From contig JAFEAP010000023.1 in the NCBI GenBank assembly GCA_018266355.1, positions 245,758-309,757 of the forward strand: DNA of 64,000 bases. Reading direction: 5' to 3'. This DNA is from Bdellovibrionales bacterium (lineage in GTDB: Bacteria > Bdellovibrionota > UBA1018). The notes beneath the pieces were generated by a model that saw only the letters and a program-made list of their open reading frames with translations, was not told the DNA's origin and did no database searches. This document shows, one piece after another, positions 16,902 through 25,041 of this stretch (position 1 is the stretch's first letter; each line of letters starts with the position of its first letter). The position numbers and the translations under genes were made by a program.

Positions 16902-17570
16902 TTACTTTTTCAGCATGAAGCGGATTTTCGCCGGGCAATCCGCGATGTCGGATTCGAGGGTCACGACTCCGGTTTCGCCGAAGTCGGCTTTGAAAACGAG
17001 CGCTCCTTCGAGCAGCGACCCGTGTTTCACGGTCGTTTTCCGGAAAATCGCCGGCTCGATCACCGCGATCCGGGCGCGGACGGCGGCGGCTTCCTTGCGC
17101 GCGTCTTCGGCTTCGCTCGCCTTTTTCTTGTAGGCGTCCTTCGCGGCCTCGATTTGGGAATCGGAGTTCTCGCCCTTCAGCGCGCCGAGTTCCTGGACGC
17201 CCTGGTAAGATTCCATGTGCGTGCGCGCGTCGAGCGTCTCGGCGAGCGCCTTCAACTCCTTCAGGTATTTATCCGGATCGGAAGCGCCGAGCGGCGAACT
17301 CTTCAGCGTCTCCGGAGGTCCGACGAGGCTGAAGTCCGAGGGTGAGACGTCGAACGAGGCCTTCCCGCGGTTCGTGACCCGGATCTTCACGAGCATCTCT
17401 TTCGGATTCGAGTACTGATAACCCGCTTGGACGACGCATTTCGGGAGCGTCGCGTTCGAGAGCGCGATCCCGTTCGCGTATTCCGGTTTTTCGCCGAGCG
17501 GGTCGAGGGTGTAGGGGTGAGCACAACCGAGGATCGATGTCGAAAGCAGGGCGAGCGCGAGTTTTTTCAT
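16902..17570 (-). CDS. Putative lipoprotein with coiled-coil middle
   Basis: A 222-residue protein with a short signal ending in lipobox SILGC (Cys 16). The N-terminal part has a beta-rich look with TNRGKASFDVSPSDFSLV, similar to the extracellular DUF4352-like style but not firmly assignable. A helical stretch around residues 95-165 is rich in Ala, Lys and Glu and could form a coiled coil. Two late cysteines are absent apart from one in IADCPAK. It precedes the linker lipoprotein on the same strand, separated by an AT-rich gap, so co-transcription is uncertain. Confidence 0.65.
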   Translation of the reverse strand: MKKLALALLSTSILGCAHPYTLDPLGEKPEYANGIALSNATLPKCVVQAGYQYSNPKEMLVKIRVTNRGKASFDVSPSDFSLVGPPETLKSSPLGASDPDKYLKELKALAETLDARTHMESYQGVQELGALKGENSDSQIEAAKDAYKKKASEAEDARKEAAAVRARIAVIEPAIFRKTTVKHGSLLEGALVFKADFGETGVVTLESDIADCPAKIRFMLKK

Positions 17571-17622
17571 GATTCCTCGATTCTAGCGCGAGGGCGCGAA
17601 CCGGTCGAGCGCGGGGATGGCG

Positions 17623-18096
17623 TCAGGATTTAGACGCCGGCTCGGGCGGGAAGTCGGCTTGGCCGCGTCCTTCGATCTCGCCGTTCACTCGCACGGTATA
17701 GAAGATCGGCGAAGTCGGCGCGACCATCGCGCTCACACCGCAGTACTTCGTCATCGAGAGTTCGACCGCCTCGATCACTTTCGGCAAGTCGCTCTCTGGA
17801 TCGGGCAAGTCCACCTCGAGGTCGAAGACGACGTCGATCTGGGGGAAAATGCGCGGGTGCGTCTCGCGCGACTCCGCGTTTCCGTGAAGCGCGAACTTCC
17901 GCAGTCCGATCCGGTGCTTCTTCAGGTGCGCGATCACGTCGATGCCCGAGCATCCGAGCACCGCCGCGATGAGCGCTTCCTTCGGCGAAGGACCGAGGTC
18001 CTTTCCGCCGAGGGAGGCCGTATCGAGCGTGAAGGTATGCGTGCGGGCGGTGGCCACGAACGTCATGCCGTCTTTCCATTCGAGCGAAGCGCGCAT
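17623..18096 (-). CDS. OsmC-family protein
   Basis: A 157-residue cytoplasmic protein of the OsmC/Ohr superfamily. The two redox cysteines are in place: one in GPSPKEALIAAVLGCSGID and the second in SMTKYCGVSAM. OsmC and Ohr reduce organic hydroperoxides; generic OsmC-like members also exist with unproven substrates. The spacing and the GPSP motif fit OsmC-like proteins better than Ohr. It lies 10 bases after a pirin gene on the same strand, suggesting a small oxidative-stress operon. Confidence 0.85.
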   Translation of the reverse strand: MRASLEWKDGMTFVATARTHTFTLDTASLGGKDLGPSPKEALIAAVLGCSGIDVIAHLKKHRIGLRKFALHGNAESRETHPRIFPQIDVVFDLEVDLPDPESDLPKVIEAVELSMTKYCGVSAMVAPTSPIFYTVRVNGEIEGRGQADFPPEPASKS

Positions 18097-18106
18097 CGGG
18101 TCTCCT

Positions 18107-18808
18107 TCAGGGCAGGTCGAACACGAGGAATTCGGCGTCCGCGGAATTTCCCGAGAACGAGAGGTTCGATTCTCCGTCGACGGCGGCTCCGTCGCCTTGC
18201 TCGAGGCGCGTCCCGTTCACTTCGATCGAGCCGCGGGCGACTTGGATCCAAGCGTGACGCCCGGGTGCGAGCGCGAGCGCGGACTTCTCGCCTTCGCCGA
18301 GGAGGCTCGCGTAGAGTTTCACGTCCTGGCGGACGGCGATCGAGTCGGACTCGCCCGTCTTCGAGACGACGAGCTTCATTTTCCCGCGCTTATCGGCGTC
18401 TACGAAGTTCTTCTGCGCGTAGCGGGGCTTCGCGCCTTTTTCGTCGGGAAGGATCCAAATCTGCAGCAAGTGCACGCCGTCCTTTTCCGAGTGGTTGTAC
18501 TCGGAGTGGAGCACGCCCGTGCCGGCGCTCATGTATTGGACGTCGCCGGGACGGATCACCGAGCCGTTCCCCATCGAGTCCTTGTGCTCGAGCGCGCCTT
18601 CGAGGACGTAAGTCACGATCTCCATGTCCCGGTGCGGGTGGGTGCCGAAACCGTTCGCGGCCGCGACGCGGTCTTCGTTGATCACGCGCAGGACGCGGTA
18701 ACCCATGTGATCGGGATCGTAATAGTCCGCGAAGGAAAAGGAGTGTTTCGCTTTCAACCAACCGTGGTCGGCTTCGCCGCGGTCCGCGGACTTCCGGATG
18801 TGAATCAT
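18107..18808 (-). CDS. Pirin-family protein (YhhW-like bicupin)
   Basis: A 233-residue bicupin. The N-terminal cupin has the metal-site residues of pirins: GTHPHRDMEIVTYV and, later, LHSEYNH, while the second cupin is degenerate. YhhW and some pirins cleave quercetin in vitro; the physiological role is usually unknown. It is followed after 10 bases by the OsmC gene and preceded by an 82-base gap from the TauE-type exporter on the same strand. Function is by family only. Confidence 0.88.
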   Translation of the reverse strand: MIHIRKSADRGEADHGWLKAKHSFSFADYYDPDHMGYRVLRVINEDRVAAANGFGTHPHRDMEIVTYVLEGALEHKDSMGNGSVIRPGDVQYMSAGTGVLHSEYNHSEKDGVHLLQIWILPDEKGAKPRYAQKNFVDADKRGKMKLVVSKTGESDSIAVRQDVKLYASLLGEGEKSALALAPGRHAWIQVARGSIEVNGTRLEQGDGAAVDGESNLSFSGNSADAEFLVFDLP

Positions 18809-18890
18809 GGTGCTGGCCTCTTTCGTTCCTAATATGGCGTCGAAAGGGGATAGGTCAACCCGCGCGAACGGGCTCGCCTCGCGGACCGCC

Positions 18891-19652
18891 CTAACCGCTT
18901 ACCGCCGTGCGGTAGGCGAGGCTCGCCCCGGCGACGACGAGGAGCGCGTAGACGAAACGCCGGAACGCCGTCTCGCTGACCCGGTCGTGGACCTTCATCC
19001 CGATGACCATCCCGACGAGGACGGCCGGCAGCAGGTAGAGCGAGAACTGGAGGGTGAACCGCGTGATCTTCCCCGTCAGGACGAGCGAAGAGACGAGGAC
19101 GGCGTTCAGGATCAGCCAAAGCATCGCGAGCGTCGTACGGAACTTCCGTTTGTCGGCGATCTCGCGGGACGCGTAGTAAACGACGAACGGACCTCCGGAG
19201 GCGTAAAGCCCCTGCATGATGCCGCCGCCGAGGAGGAAGGCGAAGCCTTGCCAGAAAGGGAGTTTCCGGTTCGCCGCCCGCGCGCCCTTTTTCGTCGCGA
19301 GCGCCTCCGTCGCGAGTTCGAAGAGACCGAGGAGGACGACGATCACTCCGAACGCGATTTTCAGGACCTGCGAGGGCGCGAATTGGAAGATCGCGATCCC
19401 GATCGGCATTCCCACGCCCGCGATCGGGAGGATGCGCGACACGAGCGCTTTCCGATCGACGTCCCCGGAGTAGCGGACGACGACGATGAAACTTAGGAGG
19501 AGGTTCAGCGGCACCAGCATCGGGATCAGGTCTTCGATCGAGAAGTAACGGGCGCCGAAGATGACGGCGAGGATGGTCGCACCGAATCCCGCGCACGCTT
19601 CCGTGATATTCGAAAGGACGACGATCGCCATCAGCGGGAAAAGCGTTTCCAT
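18891..19652 (-). CDS. TauE/SafE-family sulfite/sulfonate exporter-like membrane protein
   Basis: A 253-residue integral membrane protein with about eight hydrophobic segments in two repeats. The N-terminal repeat has EACAGFGATILAVIFGA and the second GGIMQGLYASGGPFVVYYAS, both characteristic of the TauE/SafE (DUF81) family. Members are linked to export or uptake of sulfite, sulfoacetate or other anions; the substrate here is unknown. It is divergent from the ceramidase-like gene, with the two start regions 35 bases apart. Confidence 0.85.
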   Translation of the reverse strand: METLFPLMAIVVLSNITEACAGFGATILAVIFGARYFSIEDLIPMLVPLNLLLSFIVVVRYSGDVDRKALVSRILPIAGVGMPIGIAIFQFAPSQVLKIAFGVIVVLLGLFELATEALATKKGARAANRKLPFWQGFAFLLGGGIMQGLYASGGPFVVYYASREIADKRKFRTTLAMLWLILNAVLVSSLVLTGKITRFTLQFSLYLLPAVLVGMVIGMKVHDRVSETAFRRFVYALLVVAGASLAYRTAVSG

Positions 19653-19687
19653 AGGTGCGCCTTCAGGATATTCGAAAGAAAGCGAAA

Positions 19688-20380
19688 ATGAACGAACTTC
19701 TCGAGCTCATCGGAAATCTGCAGGACTGCCCATGGGCGACTTGGAAGCCGGCGACGCTGAAGTTCTGCGAAGCGCACGTCTGCGAACGGATCGTCGCCCC
19801 GGCCGAAACCTGGTCGAACCTTCCGTATCTTCTCGTCGGGGTTTGGCTCCTCGTGCGTGGGCTCGGCCGGACGGAAACCCGTTTCGGTTTGTACGCGCTC
19901 GTCGTCGGGATTTGTTCGTCGCTCTTCCACGCCTCCTACACCTATGTCTTCGAGACCGCCGATCTCGCGGCGATGAACCTCCTCGGCGTCGAGATGGTGA
20001 TCCAGGCGCTCCGCAAGCTCGGATGGATGAAGGGCCACTCTCCGATCGCTTTCGGCGCGATCCTTTTCGTGGCGGCGTTCCTCCTCCTGCTCGGAACCGT
20101 CGGCGCGGATCGCCTGCTCGTATTCGGTGCGTTCGTCGCCGTGGTGCTCTGGCTCGAGACGCTCATTTTCGTGCGGAACCGTCGACTGAAGACGCCCGGC
20201 CGTTACGGGGGGATGATCGCGACGCTCGCTCTATTCGGTCTCGCCTACGTTTTCTGGATTCTCGACTATTCCGGTATCGTTTGCGCGCCGGATCGGCACT
20301 GGTTCTCCGGGCACGCCGCGTGGCACGTCTTGAACGCAGGCTGTTTTTTGACACTTTCGGGTTTCTATCGCTCGCGCTAG
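19688..20380 (+). CDS. Alkaline ceramidase-like (CREST superfamily) membrane protein
   Basis: A 230-residue seven-helix membrane protein. It shows the alkaline-ceramidase signature pieces in order: an N-terminal CE...ETWSNLPYLLVG, SSLFHASYTY (His, Ser), and the C-terminal DYSGIVCAPDRHW..GHAAWHVLNA, where Asp and two His would hold the catalytic zinc. Alkaline ceramidases hydrolyse ceramide to sphingosine and fatty acid. The ATG at 19688 is used; a GTG at 19655 is possible. Twelve bases downstream starts a gene for an S1P-lyase-like enzyme, which supports a role in sphingolipid breakdown. Substrate is inferred. Confidence 0.75.
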   Translation: MNELLELIGNLQDCPWATWKPATLKFCEAHVCERIVAPAETWSNLPYLLVGVWLLVRGLGRTETRFGLYALVVGICSSLFHASYTYVFETADLAAMNLLGVEMVIQALRKLGWMKGHSPIAFGAILFVAAFLLLLGTVGADRLLVFGAFVAVVLWLETLIFVRNRRLKTPGRYGGMIATLALFGLAYVFWILDYSGIVCAPDRHWFSGHAAWHVLNAGCFLTLSGFYRSR

Positions 20381-20391
20381 GCTGAAAGCCT

Positions 20392-21744
20392 ATGACGAAT
20401 CCCACGCTCGAAAACCAGGTCACTCTCCCGAAAAAAGGCACGTCTCGCGACCAGATCCTGAAGGAGCTGCAAGCTTCCCACGACCGCGATACGAACTGGC
20501 ACGACGGCCGGACGTTCAGCCTCGTCTATCACGCGAACGACGAGCACACCGACTTCCTGAAAAAGGCGTATTCGATCTATTTCCACCAGAACGGGCTGAA
20601 CCCGTCGGCGTTCCCGAGCCTCCAGCGCATGGAAGCCGAAGTCGTCTCGATGGCCGCGAATCTCCTCGGCGGCGGGATCGAAACCGCGGGTACGATGACC
20701 TCGGGCGGAACCGAGTCGATCCTGATGGCGATCAAGACCTACCGCGACCGCGCCCGCGCGCTCCAACCGCAGATCACGAAGCCCGAAATGATCGTCCCGA
20801 TCTCCATCCACCCGGCCTTCGACAAGGCCGCGCACTACTTCGACGTGAAGATCGTGAAGGCGCCGCTCGCCGCCGACTTCCGGGTCGACGTCGAAGCGGT
20901 GAAGAAACTCACGAACCCGAACACGATCCTGATCGTCGGATCCGCGCCCCAGTACCCGCAGGGCGTGGTCGATCCGATCGCTGAACTCGCGTCGTTCGCG
21001 AAATCGAAGGGAATCGGCATGCACGTCGACGCTTGCGTCGGCGGGTTCCTCCTTCCCTTCCTGAAGAAGCTCGGTCATCCGATCCCGGCGTTCGACTTCA
21101 CGGTCGACGGCGTGACGTCGATGTCGGCCGATCTCCATAAATACGGTTTCGCCTCGAAAGGCTCGTCGATCGTCCTCTACAAGGACAAAGACCTCCGCCG
21201 CTACCAGTTTTTCGTCCTGGCCGAGTGGCCGGGCGGATGTTTCGCTTCGCCCTCGATGCCGGGAACGCGTCCGGCGGGCGCGATCGCGACCGCCTGGGGA
21301 ACGCTCCGCGCGTTCGGCGAAGACGGCTACCTCGAGATCGCGAAGGCTTGCTGGGACAACACGAAGAAACTCCAATCCGGGATCGCCGCGCTCGGGATGG
21401 AAATCGTCGGTAAGCCCGACGCCACCATCTTCGGATTCTCCGCGAAGGACGTCGACGTCTACGCGGTCGCCGATCAAATGCAGATGCGCGGGTGGTATAT
21501 CGATCGCCAGCAGCACCCGACGTGCCTCCACCTTATGGTCACGCCGGCACACACGAACCACATCGACGCTTTCCTGAAGGACTTGAAGGACTGCATCGCG
21601 ATCGTGAAAAAGAACCCGGCGCTCTCGACCGAGGGAATGGCCGCGATGTACGGGATGGCCGCGAAGGTTCCCGATCCGGCGATGATCGATCAGTTCCTCT
21701 ATCAGTTCATGGACGCCCGTTACACCACCGGTCCGACCGCTTAG
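20392..21744 (+). CDS. Sphingosine-1-phosphate lyase-like PLP enzyme
   Basis: A 450-residue pyridoxal-phosphate enzyme of the group II decarboxylase fold. The PLP lysine is Lys250 in SADLHKYGFASKGSS, a motif closely resembling sphingosine-1-phosphate lyases, and TSGGTESILMA and HVDACVGGFLLPF also match. S1P lyase cleaves the phosphorylated long-chain base into hexadecenal and phosphoethanolamine. No N-terminal membrane anchor is visible, as in bacterial forms such as that of Symbiobacterium. It follows the ceramidase-like gene by 11 bases. A glutamate or tyrosine decarboxylase is the main alternative, less likely from the motif around the lysine. Confidence 0.78.
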   Translation: MTNPTLENQVTLPKKGTSRDQILKELQASHDRDTNWHDGRTFSLVYHANDEHTDFLKKAYSIYFHQNGLNPSAFPSLQRMEAEVVSMAANLLGGGIETAGTMTSGGTESILMAIKTYRDRARALQPQITKPEMIVPISIHPAFDKAAHYFDVKIVKAPLAADFRVDVEAVKKLTNPNTILIVGSAPQYPQGVVDPIAELASFAKSKGIGMHVDACVGGFLLPFLKKLGHPIPAFDFTVDGVTSMSADLHKYGFASKGSSIVLYKDKDLRRYQFFVLAEWPGGCFASPSMPGTRPAGAIATAWGTLRAFGEDGYLEIAKACWDNTKKLQSGIAALGMEIVGKPDATIFGFSAKDVDVYAVADQMQMRGWYIDRQQHPTCLHLMVTPAHTNHIDAFLKDLKDCIAIVKKNPALSTEGMAAMYGMAAKVPDPAMIDQFLYQFMDARYTTGPTA

Positions 21745-21751
21745 ACGACGC

Positions 21752-22486
21752 TTGGCCGAGAAGAAACCGCGGGTCACAAACGACTTACCGTTCGAGAAGG
21801 CGGAGCCGGAAGAAGTCATTCCGATCCTCCAGAGCGGCGTTTCCTGGAAGGCGAAACTCCAGTGTTGGACCGAAGGGCGTCGTCTTTCGGTCTCGTCCCG
21901 GATCGTGAAGGTCCACGAAGGTCTCCTGCGTGTCGTCATCTCGGTCGCGAAAGACTCCGTCGAAGCGGCCGCGTTCGAACGTGCGCTCGTGAACGAGAAC
22001 GTGGAAGAGGTGATGTTCTCCCTCCACCTCCCGACGGACATCGTCTTCTTCAAGGGCGAGTTCGAGCCCGGGGCGGTCGGGGTTTTCAACGTCCGCGTGA
22101 AGGACGCGATCTACAAGGTCCAGCGCCGCGGAGCGCTCCGACTCACGATTCCGGGACGCCCGGCCGTGAAGCTCACGCTCCCGGACGGTTCCCCGCGGGC
22201 GGCCGAACTCCTGAACATCTCCGAGGGCGGAGTCGGACTGAATTTCACCCAGAAATCGACTTTCGAGCTCGTCTCGAGCATCAAGGTGCCGATCGACGTC
22301 GCGTTCACCGCGATCGATCTTCCGGTCTCCGCGAAGGCCCTCGTCCGTTACGGGACGGAGGTCGGAGTGACCTCGAGGAAGTCTTACCGGCTCGGCCTCG
22401 AATTCGTCGAACTCGACCCGAAGCTCCAGACGGCGATTTCCCAGCTCGTCCTCGAGCAGAGCGCGAAGTACATCAGCTGGAAGTAG
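21752..22486 (+). CDS. PilZ-domain protein
   Basis: A 244-residue protein with a C-terminal PilZ domain (about residues 125-240): the QRRGALRLTIP segment carries the arginines of the RxxxR c-di-GMP motif and LNISEGGVGLNF is the D/NxSxxG motif. The N-terminal 120 residues resemble a YcgR-type N domain but are not clearly assignable. The start is TTG at 21752, seven bases after the S1P-lyase stop, with no good ribosome binding site. c-di-GMP binding is likely but not shown; it may be co-transcribed with the sphingolipid genes by position only. Confidence 0.82.
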   Translation: MAEKKPRVTNDLPFEKAEPEEVIPILQSGVSWKAKLQCWTEGRRLSVSSRIVKVHEGLLRVVISVAKDSVEAAAFERALVNENVEEVMFSLHLPTDIVFFKGEFEPGAVGVFNVRVKDAIYKVQRRGALRLTIPGRPAVKLTLPDGSPRAAELLNISEGGVGLNFTQKSTFELVSSIKVPIDVAFTAIDLPVSAKALVRYGTEVGVTSRKSYRLGLEFVELDPKLQTAISQLVLEQSAKYISWK

Positions 22487-22510
22487 CTCTCCGAAGGGAG
22501 CGTTACTCGG

Positions 22511-23269
22511 TTACTTCTTCGCCGCGGCCGCGTCTTGGGCGGTCTTGATCGCGTCGGCGAGCTGCTTTTCGAGGAGCGAGACTTTTTCCTTCCACGCGTC
22601 GAGGTCCGGAGGATCTCTTCGGGAGACGATCATCTCGGCGATGCGGGTCTTCAGCTCCGCGTTCTCGGCCTCGAGGTCGGAAAGTTTCTTACGGACGGAA
22701 CCGAGGTCGCCCATTTCCTTCGCGCGGATCTCGGCTTTGAACTGTTTCGCCTTATCCTCGCCGCCCGAAGCGGATTCCGAGACCGTCGCGGCGGAAGCGA
22801 CGCCGGGAATTTCGAAAGAAACCGACTTCTGGGGCGTCGGCGCGCCGACGTTCGGGGCCGGCAAGGGCTGCGGCGACGGAGCGGCGGGGGCGGTCGATGC
22901 GGCGCCCGGCGATTTCCCCGCTTCCTCGTTCGGCGGGTAGAAGAACTCGGCCGCCTTCGCTCGGTCGGCGAAGCACCGGACGGCGGGAGGTTTCGAGAAC
23001 GCTTCGATCTTCGCGCGGGTGAGAGGAGCGATCTGGGCGAGGACGATCGAACCGGCGAGTTCGGAGGCGAGCAGGTTCAGCGTCGCGAGCTCGCGGAGGA
23101 GCGGCGGAGCGATCGTGCCCGAGTCGGGAAGCTCGAGGATGATCTTGTTCTTCCCGTCCTTGAAAAGCTTCTTGATGCCGGCTCGGAGCACGGCGAAGTT
23201 CTCGGGGGTGATCGGCCCCTCGGCGACTAGAATGCTGATGTCTCGAAGGGCCTCGAGTTTCAGCTTCAT
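22511..23269 (-). CDS. STAS-like N-terminal domain protein with C-terminal coiled coil
   Basis: A 252-residue soluble protein. Residues 1-110 resemble a STAS (anti-sigma antagonist-like) domain, with the hydrophobic strands and a KIILELPDSGTIAPPLLRELA core, but no typical phosphorylatable serine in the usual D-S-S-G setting. Then follows an Ala/Pro/Ser linker (110-160) and a Glu/Lys-rich coiled coil (175-250). It starts one base from the CBS-domain gene upstream on the same strand, so they form a pair. A signalling scaffold is plausible; the exact role is unknown. Confidence 0.6.
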   Translation of the reverse strand: MKLKLEALRDISILVAEGPITPENFAVLRAGIKKLFKDGKNKIILELPDSGTIAPPLLRELATLNLLASELAGSIVLAQIAPLTRAKIEAFSKPPAVRCFADRAKAAEFFYPPNEEAGKSPGAASTAPAAPSPQPLPAPNVGAPTPQKSVSFEIPGVASAATVSESASGGEDKAKQFKAEIRAKEMGDLGSVRKKLSDLEAENAELKTRIAEMIVSRRDPPDLDAWKEKVSLLEKQLADAIKTAQDAAAAKK

Positions 23270-23680
23270 CTACGCTTCCAACCTCGCTCGGTAATAGTAG
23301 ACCTTCATGAGATCGCGGCGGGTGATGATGCCGACGAGGTTCCCTTTGCGATCGATCACGGGCAGCCGCCGGTATTTCGTGTCGATGAATTCGGATACGA
23401 TTTTCGAGAGCGGGGTGTCCTCGTTGATGGCGTCGATCTTCTTCGAATAGCTGATCTTGTCCTGGAAGATGCGCGCGTTCTTTTTCTTCGAGCCCGAGAT
23501 CTGGCTGAGGATGTCGTACTCGGAGATCACCCCCTTCATCTTGCCTTTCTTATCGACCACCGGTAGACCCGTGATCCGATGATTGATGAGGACCTTCAGG
23601 GCCTCCTCGATCGTCATGTCTTCGGTCGCCCGAATCAGGTCGCGGGTCATGATCTCTTTCGCCGTGGTCTCGCTGCTCAT
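23270..23680 (-). CDS. Tandem CBS-domain protein
   Basis: A 136-residue protein made only of two CBS domains (about 8-63 and 78-132). Motifs TGLPVVDKKGKMKGVISEYDIL and RRLPVIDRKGNLVGIITRRDLM are textbook adenosine-nucleotide sensing folds. Stand-alone CBS pairs bind AMP, ATP or S-adenosylmethionine and regulate a partner. It is directly followed by the STAS-like protein gene, a likely partner. Nothing in sequence identifies the ligand. Confidence 0.9.
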   Translation of the reverse strand: MSSETTAKEIMTRDLIRATEDMTIEEALKVLINHRITGLPVVDKKGKMKGVISEYDILSQISGSKKKNARIFQDKISYSKKIDAINEDTPLSKIVSEFIDTKYRRLPVIDRKGNLVGIITRRDLMKVYYYRARLEA

Positions 23681-23743
23681 GGACTTAGTTTATTCTGGAA
23701 GCCGCGCGTTTGACATCCCCCCGATTTGGTTCAGACTCAGAGC

Positions 23744-24799
23744 ATGAGCGTCGGAGCTCTGCAAACGGGCTTGAACCAGGCCTTGTCGCAGTACCTCGTC
23801 CCCGGGCTGCCCGGACCGACCTTGAAGAGAGTCATAGAAATGACGCTCGACAAGGAAAGGTACGCGGGCGATCTCGCGCCGATCGTGATGGATAACTCGG
23901 CCTACGCCCAGTTCATCCTGAAGGTCGATTTCCTCCAGACTCGGGTAAAGGAGTGGATCGCCGAGGTGCCGGAGGGCCAGGTGAACACTCGCGTGATCCT
24001 CGAGCGGATCTTCATCCTCCTCGGGAAACAGGCGTCGCGGAACCTCATCGCCTCGATCCGTCTCGCGCGGATCGGGAACACCCTGCCGCGGAAGAAGAGC
24101 GAGCGGTTCAGCCCGAATCCGAAAGAGCAGCTGAAGCAGGCGATCGTCTGCGAGGAATTCTGCGAGGCGCGAAACTACGCCGGGAGCGATCTCGCGTTCC
24201 TCGGCGGCCTCCAATACGACCTCCTCCTGACGAACCTCACCCGATTGAAAGCGTCGCGCGAGGTCCAGAACGCCTTTCCGACGGCTTTTTCCGACGGGCT
24301 CAAGATCGCGCATTTCGCCTACGAGATCGGCGCGCGGATGGGATCGTTCCCGCACAGCGAGTACGCTTTTTCGGCCGGGCTCAGCCTCGGGCTCGGACGA
24401 GCGCTCGCCTACGCGCTCTATCCGAAGGAAGGTAAGGTCTCCTACGCGGGATTCCTGGCCGAAGTCGAAAAAAAGAACGTGATGAAGTGGGAGTTCGCGG
24501 CGCTCGAGGAGCGCGCGCGCTTCCCGCTCCGGCCGGTCGAGCTCTCCGCGCTCGCGGCGATGAACTACGGCTTCCTGAAACGCGTCGAACCCGCGATCCG
24601 GTTCTCGGGCGAGGCGTATTATTTGAAGCGGGTCCAACCGAAGCTCTATCCGCTCGCGCTGCTCCTCGGTCTCGCCGAGAATGGGGCGGCGGGGATTCCG
24701 CCCACGCCGGCGATGCTCGAAGGATTGAAAGGGATGCGGCTCCCGCCGACGATCGTTAACGAAGCCGCGAAAGCGGTCTCCGGGAAGGCTAAAAAGTGA
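23744..24799 (+). CDS. HDOD-like domain protein
   Basis: A 351-residue protein whose N-terminal part resembles an HDOD fold: [39 protein letters not shown] sequence, then [25 protein letters not shown], matching the second helical block with its conserved LG/NLI. HDOD proteins act in signalling and cell-cycle or motility control and lack the metal-binding HD residues. ATG 23744 is used; a TTG at 23726 is possible. It overlaps the ferredoxin gene at its stop (GTGA). Confidence is moderate because the family is diverse. Confidence 0.55.
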   Translation: MSVGALQTGLNQALSQYLVPGLPGPTLKRVIEMTLDKERYAGDLAPIVMDNSAYAQFILKVDFLQTRVKEWIAEVPEGQVNTRVILERIFILLGKQASRNLIASIRLARIGNTLPRKKSERFSPNPKEQLKQAIVCEEFCEARNYAGSDLAFLGGLQYDLLLTNLTRLKASREVQNAFPTAFSDGLKIAHFAYEIGARMGSFPHSEYAFSAGLSLGLGRALAYALYPKEGKVSYAGFLAEVEKKNVMKWEFAALEERARFPLRPVELSALAAMNYGFLKRVEPAIRFSGEAYYLKRVQPKLYPLALLLGLAENGAAGIPPTPAMLEGLKGMRLPPTIVNEAAKAVSGKAKK

Positions 24800-25026
24800 G
24801 GGACGACAGTCCCGAAAAGGGGCCGGGCAAATCCCCAGAATCCGTGACGAAATACGAGATCGGAGCCGGGTGCACGGCTTGCGAGGACTGCGTCGCGGTC
24901 TGCCCGACGAAGAGCATCGTCTTCACCGGATCGATCTTCGCGATCGACCAGGACACCTGCGAAGGTTGCGCGATCTGCGTGCGCGTCTGCCCGGTCGACG
25001 TGATCAAACCGAAATTCGGCAAGTAG
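24796..25026 (+). CDS. 2[4Fe-4S] ferredoxin
   Basis: A 76-residue protein from GTG 24796, or 60 residues from GTG 24844, which would begin [10 protein letters not shown] like most bacterial ferredoxins. Two cluster motifs are complete: [12 protein letters not shown] and [12 protein letters not shown]. It is a small electron carrier. The first GTG overlaps the stop of the HDOD-like gene, favouring that start and coupled translation; the extra N-terminus is Lys/Pro/Ser rich and unusual. It is convergent with the SNF2 gene. Confidence 0.92.
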   Translation: MRDDSPEKGPGKSPESVTKYEIGAGCTACEDCVAVCPTKSIVFTGSIFAIDQDTCEGCAICVRVCPVDVIKPKFGK

Positions 25027-25041
25027 GAACGGCGGGCGGTC

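Noticed and set aside
23710..23738. Sigma-70 promoter TTGACA before the HDOD-like gene
   Set aside because: A perfect -35 is present, but the sequence 17 bases on is not a convincing -10 and the start codon would follow too closely.
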